From: Helicostylum pulchrum | Lineage: Eukaryota > Mucoromycota > Mucoromycetes > Mucorales > Mucoraceae | Reading direction: 5' to 3' | DNA: 64,000 nt | Assembly (NCBI GenBank): GCA_025677825.1 | Contig: JAIXMO010000027.1 | Span: forward strand, 1 to 64,000 | Shown here: positions 56,138-64,000 of the stretch, piece after piece | Position numbering within the stretch: position 1 is the first letter of the stretch | Layout: the number at the start of each line of letters is the position of its first letter | The notes under the pieces: model-generated | The model's database searches: none | Told to the model about the DNA's origin: nothing | The model's input: only the letters and a program-made list of their open reading frames with translations | Made by a program: the position numbers and the translations under genes

Positions 56138-57166
56138 CTTTTTGTGCAGAAAAATTTAGAGAAAGAAACAAAGCAAATAAATAATAATAATCCTTTTTTT
56201 ATAGTTTTTGAGATGTTTTAGCTGTCATCGTAAGACTGATTGGATTAATAATAAAATGCCCGGTTGTAAAGTTCCTAGTTTTCTACAAGGTACAAAAATG
56301 GCAATATGGTTATTCTCCAGCAATTTTTTTTTGCCATTTATCCTAACTTGTTTTTATTTATTTTTGTAATCCAAGGGTTTGTACTTGTTATAGACATGGC
56401 TACTTAATTTTAAACGTTATCTTGTTGCTGTCAAAAAATAAACAATGGTTAGAAATGAAATCTGATAACTTTTTTTTTTGCCGGCGGCTATCTAAAAAAG
56501 TGACAGCAAAACGAAATTCCCATGCTCTTCAGGAATTAAAATAGAGGCAAGAAGTAATATTCGTTTATAAAGTTTCGAAAGTTTATAACAAGTTACCGAG
56601 ACGAAAATAAACCCTCTGTTACTCGTATTAGTGAGATATAAAAGTATAGTAGAAGTGACGGTAAATATTATGAAGTTCTTTCAAGTCTCTTCAATGAACA
56701 AAGAGAGGAGGGGTTAGCAATCCCTAAGATTTAGATTGATGTATCATATAACTCTGACAGATACTGTGAGGGTAAATACAGCCGAAATATATTGAAGGTT
56801 ATCGCTGCAGCAAAGATCGATTGAAATCATCCAAAGTAACCCTATAAACACACCTGTGGTCCGAGAAAGTCAGTACCATAAATCGACTTTAAAAACCTTA
56901 AAATAATTTTTTTTTTTGTATTCTTGCGTTTTCACCCATAATCATTGATATTGATAAGATAAAAAATACTCTGCCCCGTATTGATAAACGAGCCTACTAA
57001 CGGAATATACATATGATTACAACGTTTACTATACGATTGAATATAATAAAGACACGGCAAAAACAAGCAACAACTGTCGACGTCATGATATCCCGTTTTT
57101 AAAAAGGCGCTATCATCGCGTATTTTTTATTATTTTTTTCTTTCTTCTTCTTTGCTTAACAATATA
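56138..57166. other. Intergenic, divergent promoters
   Basis: About 1 kb between the BIM1-like gene (minus) and TAF3 (plus). Only random-looking short frames. A pyrimidine-rich run (57127-57155) lies directly upstream of the TAF3 start. Confidence 0.5.
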
Positions 57167-59431
57167 ATGACGGATAATGTTTGTTATTCAATATTAAAGA
57201 CAGCAACGCAGCAAATCATTCAAAGTGCTGGATTCGAAGCCGCTAATAATAGTTCCATTGATACATTAACCGATGTGTTTGGAAAGTACATGGAACTTTT
57301 AGGCTCGACTGTTTCTGCGTATGCTAATTTGAATGGAAGAACCACAGGGAATTCATACGACTTGATGAAAGCGTTAAATGAAGTAGATATTGAACCAAAA
57401 AAATTAAAGTCTTGGTTAGAACAAGAAGGAAAGCTTTTAATACCTAGTTGGTCAGATCAATCTGATCCCGGTCGATTGATTCAAGGTATATATGTATATT
57501 TTTTTTTCCTGTGTGAGAGTATTTTGTTAATATAATTTTATTTAGGTGTGATAAATGGTGGTAAACCCAATTTCGAAGATATTGTAGAGTATAGATTTGA
57601 CAAAAAGGTCGTTGAATATGATATATTATCACCTTTGTTAGAGGAGGAGGAATCACCATCACCAGTAAATGAACAGGATTCAAATGAATTACCAGATTAT
57701 ATCCCCTCTTATTTCCCACCTTTTCCAGAAGTTAAACAGGACGAAATTTTGGAAGAAGTGTCATTTCAAGCACAACAAAAGATATTACAGCAAAAGAAGG
57801 AAGAAGAAATTCAACAACAACAGCAGCAACAGCAACAACAGCAACAGTTACCTGTTCTTGTCAAAAACAGAAAGAAACCAATTGAAAATCCTTTTACCCA
57901 TATTATACCATTTGAGGATTCGAGTTTAACAGCGGATAGTGAAGATGGACAACAACAACCGTTATCGTTACTAGTTGACGTGAATAATAAAAGGAGACCA
58001 GAGTCAGAAGAAGCTGAACAAGAAAAGATTGAGAAAAGAAGAAAGATTGCTACTAGTTCGCTTATTGATGCATTATCCAAGATTAAAACACCAAACTATA
58101 AATTGGGCGAAGGTTTAATTGGAAATAACGATGAATTATTTAGAAACCAAACACAAAATGCCGCTGCACCTGGCAACTACTTATTTAATCATGACATTGG
58201 TGTATTTGACCAAGTTATAAGATCGATTGCAGATCCAATGGTTATATCAAAGTTAACCTGTCCTAATTTACAAACTGATATTGCTATTATCAATACGCCA
58301 AACTTACCTGTAAATCAAAACCCTTTTCAAGAAGCGCGTTCTTCTCCTGGCCCTTCTTCTCCAGAAAGATCGAGTATGTTGGCTGCTTTAGCTGGTGGCG
58401 GTAGTTCCTCATTAAAGAAATCTGGCTTAAAAAAATCTTCGCAACCTCATATGCCTGCAAACCCAATGTCACTCAGTTCATTATCGAATCAAACAATTAG
58501 TAAACATAGTGTTGATATTAATGCTATTAAAACGGGTGATAGTAAGTATATTATTAAAAAGAAGAGGATGTTATTGGAAAAGCAACAATTATTAGAAAGG
58601 CAGCAGCAGCAAGAGAAGGGTCCTGCGACGATACCAACTTCACAACCTGTTTCTAGCAATGGTATTAGTAACGGTACGAGTAGTAGTAGTAGTAATAGTA
58701 GTAATAGTAGTAGTACTGCCAAAACGATCAGTAATATTCCTTCGGCCGGCACCAACACCAATTCGACTGTCAAGGCCGCCACCTCACTCTCCTCCTTCTC
58801 CACTCCTACTAATTCTACTATTAACGCCACTAACGCAACTCCTACGTCTACTTTTACTTCAGCTTATGCACCATCGGCCTCAGCGTCCATTACACCAGTG
58901 ATAAGTGAAGATGTAGCATCACCAAATACCCCAAAAATTCGATTTAAGATCAAACCACCAGAGCACCAACAACAACCGTCTACTACTTCTCTCCCTCCTC
59001 CACCTACGTCTACACCGCCCCAAAAATCGACTATTACATTACAACAATATCAACAACAAAAAAAGTCGCTTGATACTCCTATTGTACGAATCAAATTAGA
59101 AAAAAATCCTTTATTGTCCTCGTCCTCCTCCACCACTACTCCTACACCACCACCACCAGCTCGTACTGTACCAACACCTACTCCTGTTGCAGTTGTTGTA
59201 CGCCCACCTACTACTGCAGTATCAACACCGCAAAGACAACCATCGAGTTTTTCGAATAACAATGGATACAGTGCAGAGGAAATTCGGTGTATTTGTGAAA
59301 ATCCAACGGTGGATTATGGGACGTTTATGATTGCCTGTGATAATTGTAGCGTGTGGTTTCATGGAAGTTGTGTAGCGATTGCGGAAAGTGATCAGGTAGA
59401 AGAGTGGTATTGTAAACGCTGTAGGCGTTAA
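57167..59431 (+). CDS. TAF3: TFIID subunit TAF3 with C-terminal PHD finger
   Basis: Two exons, 57167-57485 and 57546-59431, 734 aa. The N-terminus is a histone-fold BTP domain (VCYSILKTATQQIIQSAGFE, SIDTLTDVFGKYMELLGSTVSAYANLNGRT, DLMKALNEVDIEPKKLKSWL), which pairs with TAF10 in TFIID. A long disordered middle has a Q12 run, Ser/Asn and Thr/Pro-rich stretches and a basic patch KRRKIATS. The last ~50 residues form a C4HC3 PHD finger: CIC, CDNC, WFHGSC, WYCKRC. Tyr before GTFMIACD and Trp in SVWFHG are in place for an H3K4me3 aromatic cage. The ATG at 57167 was chosen because it opens the conserved domain. Metazoan TAF3 has this architecture; budding-yeast Taf3 lacks the PHD. Confidence 0.85.
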
Positions 59432-59674
59432 TTTGTCAATTTGACTATATTATAAATAAATATATAAAATAAAAAAAAAATTGTTCTTGTAAAAAAAAAA
59501 AAGAGTTTCTGTATCTTGTAAGAATTTCCTGTAAATCTTGTATATTAAAATGAAAATAGTTAGTATGCACAGCTCTTAAGCTAGCGTTTAACACGTATAA
59601 ATGCTAAATAAGTAGATATTAGATTCTATAGATACCAGATTCCCATAGATACTAAATTATGCAGATACCAAATA

Positions 59675-59708
<34 letters not shown>

Positions 59709-61684
59709 CCATTGCTAGCACCTCTCTTTTTTCTTACCTTATCCAATAAATGGGTAATACCTAAGGTCACATATTATGTAACATATGTAGTGTTTTTTAT
59801 TAATGTCATTTCTCAAATTTACCCACATTAATCAGAACCTTAGTACGTAAAATAGACCTGGTGCAGTAGATATATCTAAGGAGACATAGTTTTTTTCGCA
59901 ATAATAAAGGAATAAAATACACGTTTATTTTAAGGTATGCATAAAAAAAGTAATTTTCTGCATGACTTGAACATTTGCTTTTTATTATGGTCTGTGCCAC
60001 TTTCGAAAAAAGGTTCTAGAAGGAAAAAAAAGTGACGAATGAATTTGTTTATATATTAATGTGAGAGTATAAATTGATAGTGTGGTACCAACATAAGGAA
60101 GACCTAAAAAAAAATAACTATAAAAAAGTGACAGTTTTTATATTGTGTATGTGTGTGTGTACATGTGTGTATTACACTCTTTTTTCTTTTATGCATTTTA
60201 AACCATTCTAACAAAGTTATACAACTACTTTTTTGCTTGGTCGTTTAATTGAAACTCAGGACCTCCTTTTCCCGCTTTACAACCCCCTGCGACGTTACGC
60301 TCGGGAATGCCGAATATGGGTCTTTTTTTTTAGCAAAAAAAGGGCCACATTTTGTTGGTTCCTTCATGTTGAAACAAGAGAAAATGGAAGTATCTTTTTT
60401 TGCTTTTGTTTGTTTTTTTTTGGACTCGGTAATACGTCCGTTTTCATATAAACCAAGGTAATTCGCACATACTATATATAACTTCCATAGTTAGTTTTTA
60501 TTATTACATGGAATTAAATACCCGCAAACGCACGCACGTACGCACGACACACCATTCACACATTTTTTTGACCGTTTATCACAGGCGATATACTCAGATA
60601 TTAGTTAAAAAAATTGAAACTAAACAAAGAACGGGTTTTGAACTAGTTTCGAAATGAGTTTATAACAATGACAGTAGATGATGAGTATGGTAGCAGAACC
60701 AAAAAAAAAAGGGGGGGTCGCGGAACTACAGTCAAAGAGAGTACGAGGTTAAACTATTAAAGCAATTTGCTCAAAAAAAAAAAATTGTATACCTGTAACT
60801 CAGGTTATAAAACTAAAGCAACAATTAATTGGGTAGGTCTGTCCGTTTCAAATAGTATTATTAGTATTCAGAGAAAAAGTATTACCTGCAAGGTACCAGG
60901 TGAGTACTATAACGGCAATTACGTTGATTCTATTGGATCTTTAAACCAACACTACTACTACTACTATTTATATTATGAATCGGTCTATATATTACTTTAT
61001 ATTCAAGTACTACACAGAGAGAAAGATCAATAAAAAATATTTAGAGAATTGATGTTGTGTATGTGTCTCTTTTTTATGTCTGCTGTTTAAAATGCTGACT
61101 CAAAAAGGCAAACTTTTTAGATAGCGAAACAAGTGCTTTTTTTGTTTGCAAAGAGTTACGAACGCATACCACACGCAGGTTATTTCTTTTTTTTTAGTTT
61201 TTGTTTTTTTTTATTCCAGCAGTAAAAAAAAAAAAAGTAGTACTTGACTCTTAACAAGTTCTGAATATATTTTTTGACAAAAATAAAGTAAAATACAAAT
61301 CTGTAAAGAACTGACTTTGGAAAAAGTGTGCGAATTAGAATTCAAAAAAGTGTTGCGGAAAGTAAAAGCTGAGAAGTGGGCAAATAGTTTATGAAAAAAC
61401 AAGTGTAATTTACACCCGATTTATGTGTGTACAACCCAATTTTTTATGTATTTTTATTCTCTTTTCTCTTTTTCTTTTTCTTTTTTGACTTCTTTTCTTT
61501 CTTCTTTATTATTATTTTTTTTCTTCTGTTACTTTTTTTTTAAAAAGAAAAAGAAGAGGAATTGTTTATATTGTTTTCCCTTTCTTTTTTTTTACCTTGA
61601 GTAAGGTTTTTTGATAATACATAATAAAAGGAATCTAACATGGCTTTTTTTCTTTTTTAGCATAAACTTATATATCAACATAAA
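59432..61684. other. Intergenic, 2.25 kb, upstream of the WOPR gene
   Basis: Long gene-free region ahead of the WOPR regulator. Contains a four-unit 16-17-nt repeat ending in a 29-A run (59613-59706), GT repeats near 60145-60170 and a CGCA/CGTA patch near 60526-60548. No convincing gene. Confidence 0.5.
59613..59706 (+). repeat. 16-17-nt tandem repeats ending in poly(A)29
   Basis: Four degenerate units of the form TAGATACYARATT.. (starting near 59613, 59629, 59646 and 59662) run directly into 29 consecutive A residues ending at 59706. This is how 3' ends of some retroposed LINE/SINE copies look. Confidence 0.5.
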
Positions 61685-63333
61685 ATGGCAGAGACATTTC
61701 ATGGTTACATCGAAACAACTCAAGATGTTTTGCTTATATTTGAAGGCTGTAGAAGAGGCTTGATACCTAGAGTTTGTAGAAGATTGCAAGAAAAAGAAAG
61801 ACGCATGATACGATCTGGTTCTGTCTTTGTATTCGATGAACGAGAGTCAGGTAATTAAACAGGGGTGTGTGTGTGTGTGTGTGTTGTATACATGTGTGTG
61901 TGTTTGTGTGTTATAGTTGTGGAAACAATAATATACTTGATGGTTTATACAGTATGTACAAAAAAAAATTTTGTGCTATTTTGTATAAACAAGATAGTAG
62001 TAGTGCTTTGTTGGGCGGGGCCGGTGGTGGCGGGCACTAGAAAAAAAAATTACGAAACAAATGCTGAATACCAAATATACATATGTGTATATGAAATAAA
62101 TAAGGGGGGGTGATGACATCTAAACTAACACATTTTTAAAAAAAAATCACTTGTAGGTATTAAAAGATGGACTGATGGCCTCGTTTGGAGTCCTTCTCGT
62201 ATACTTGGAAACTTTTTAATTTATCGTGAGTTGGATAAAAGAGCTCCAGGTGATAAAAAGTTATCGATTTCCAGTAGCTCATCCGACGATTCAAGACAAC
62301 GTAGTTATAGTGCAGATCAAAGTGTTTTGACATCTGGGATGTCTACTGATCGTAATCGTGAACGCCGGCTGGTCGGTAGTCTTTCTGATTCTTACCGCTT
62401 TCGTAAGGATGGGTTAATTAAAAAGACCATGTCAATTATTGTAAACGGTGTTGCTCAGCATTTAATCTCTTATTATCTCCCTAACGATATCATCTCAAGT
62501 AAATTACGTACACCTTCCTCTTTACCTGAATTAGCAAGCCTTGAAATCTCCCCTGATTTACTTGTAAAACAAAACTTTAGAATTCCTCCTATGGTCGAAC
62601 CTCCTTTTGATCAAAACGAGTCGGGTTTGACAGGTATTGGTAATTCATTGTCTTCTGTTGATAACCCTTATTCAAGTAAATATTTACTTTTTTCTATATA
62701 TACAAATACATAGTTTACTAATATATATGTTTTAAACTAGATGATAGACGTATACATCCTTTCCGTAGTATGTCTTTAGGCTCTCTTAGATCTGTAAATA
62801 ACTATCAAAGTCATGGTAGTCTATCTGCTGCTGGGCGCCCTGATATGAGTAACCAGAACCAATTAATGTATACAGCTTCATCTCTTGCGCAACGTATGGA
62901 TATGGACGATAATAACCCCAACAAATTGTCAAATAATAATAATTTATCCGCGTATTACGGAAATCAGTCGATGTATAGTAATAATAACAATAATAACGGT
63001 TTCCCACCCTTACCTTCTCCTGCTAGTATGACTTCTTCTCCAAATACACCCATGCTATCACCCGTACGACAATCCTTCCCTCAGCAACCTAGACATTACT
63101 CCATGTCTTCGGGTTCCTCGGGCTCTATGCAACGATTTGGTAATAGAAATAGCTTTGATGTCATGTCCAATAATAATCAGCATAATGTTCATCCTCATAT
63201 GATTCCTGAAGTCAATGATTATGAACGTAATCCAATCAAATCTGAAAATAATGATACATCACAACAGCAACAGCAACATCACCACCATCAACAGCAGCAG
63301 CAACAACATGCTCAGCAGCAACAACAACAGGCT

Positions 63334-63365
<32 letters not shown>

Positions 63366-63939
63366 GCAAGCACAGCAGCAACAACAGCAACAGCAGCAGC
63401 AACAACAGCAGCACCACCAACAACAACAACAACAACAACAACAGCAACAGCAGCAACAACAGCAACAGCAGCAACAACAGCAACAGCAGCAACAACACCA
63501 TCAACAAGGTTTCTCGTCTAGCCCAAACATTGGTCAGTTATTGAATCCAGTTCACCCTCTTAATTCAAATGCAGTAAAAACGGAGTCTAACAATGACACC
63601 AATGCACAATTATTTCAATCGATGGGAATGACGAACGCAACAGCGAACTATCCCGATTATTCCGCTGCAACAAATAACAGTAGCAAGTTACCATCTATTC
63701 CTAATAACAATGATTTGATTCATCAGCAACAATACAACCCTCCCACTAGCACTCCTAATACATACGGAGGAAACTATTATATTCAACGTTCGCAACAGCC
63801 AAATACCCATTCTCCTTCTGTAACCAACAATATTGTTCCTATGTTTCGAAATGGAATGGCTCATCCACAATCACCATCTGTGTACGACGATGCGCAAAAT
63901 GGGCCGGAACTCGGAATGGAGCCCTTAATGCTGAAATAA
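61685..63939 (+). CDS. WOPR-domain (Gti1/Pac2, Wor1/Ryp1-like) transcriptional regulator
   Basis: Three exons, 61685-61850, 62157-62675 and 62741-63939, 627 aa. The first WOPR box opens at the start: TFHGYIETTQDVLLIFEGCRRGLIPRVCRRLQEKER, RSGSVFVFDERESGIKRWTDGLVWSPSRILGNFLIYRE. The second box is YRFRKDGLIKKTMSIIVNGVAQHLISYY. Together they make the fungal-specific DNA-binding fold that controls morphological switches (Wor1 in Candida, Ryp1 in Histoplasma). The C-terminal half is disordered and carries an approximately 80-residue Gln/His tract. The first intron is 306 nt and starts with a GT-dinucleotide run, unusually long here. Whether it is the Wor1 or Pac2 clade cannot be told by eye. Confidence 0.93.
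63262..63505 (+). repeat. Glutamine/histidine-coding CAR repeat inside the WOPR gene
   Basis: Mixed CAG/CAA with CAC/CAT and a few GCT/GCA codons, encoding about 80 residues, mostly Gln with His clusters and isolated Ala. The opposite strand reads as poly-Leu and is not a gene. Mixed codons suggest a maintained protein tract, not a recent pure-CAG expansion. Confidence 0.95.
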
Positions 63940-64000
63940 GGAACTCACGTATTTAATGATATCTCTTTTTTTTTTACTATGTATTTGTTTTTCTTTTTAT

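Noticed and set aside
63259..63507. Poly-Leu open frame on the minus strand
   Set aside because: It is the reverse complement of the CAR repeat inside the WOPR gene; no independent start or domain.

Overview
This looks like nuclear DNA from a filamentous, early-diverging fungus. The DNA is AT-rich, and most genes carry several 50-100 nt GT..AG introns. The gene content is strictly fungal: a WOPR (Gti1/Pac2) regulator, a Zn(II)2Cys6 factor, a BIM1-like copper protein, an LCL2-like protein, and a fungal ATP sulfurylase with an APS-kinase-like tail. I would guess Mucoromycota/Mucorales from overall style, but sequence alone does not settle it. I found no rRNA, tRNA, CRISPR, phage or prokaryotic feature.

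Layout. 1-11.7 kb: a partial nucleotide pyrophosphatase/phosphodiesterase, a CYS3-like bZIP factor, a broken aldo/keto reductase, an unidentified acidic protein, ORC6, a VC0807-like membrane protein, and a single gene joining a glycogenin-like GT8 domain to an exostosin-like GT64 domain. 12.9-20.3 kb: MED17, three small unidentified proteins and MRE11. 22.5-32.8 kb: a monocarboxylate-type MFS transporter with a candidate 2-nt exon, an unidentified MGAQTSK-start protein, a TTP/CTH-type tandem CCCH protein, an LCL2-like secreted protein, a long palindromic repeat, an alpha-arrestin-like protein and phosphoglycerate dehydrogenase. 32.8-37.5 kb is gene-free.

37.5-50.8 kb is dense: a Zn(II)2Cys6 factor with 27- and 7-nt exons, MET3, a nucleotide-sugar-epimerase-like protein, a two-RRM Pumilio protein with a shortened C-terminus, PSMG4, RPS12 and RAD7. 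50.8-55.4 kb lacks intact genes. It holds a 128-bp tandem duplication, a strong hairpin, a second copy of the palindromic repeat and a decayed CAP/PR-1 gene. 55.4-64 kb carries the BIM1-like protein, TAF3 with a PHD finger, and a WOPR regulator with a very long glutamine/histidine tract.

Possible functional links. Sulfur/serine metabolism is represented by MET3, phosphoglycerate dehydrogenase and a bZIP whose basic region resembles CYS-3/Met28. The upstream regions of MET3 and phosphoglycerate dehydrogenase share the decamer ATGGCGCAAT, one base from the known Cys-3 palindrome. MRE11, RAD7 and ORC6 are genome maintenance genes, and MED17 and TAF3 are Pol II machinery. These do not form operons, since this is a eukaryotic locus. 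Exon limits below were inferred by hand from frame and GT/AG signals, without transcript data.
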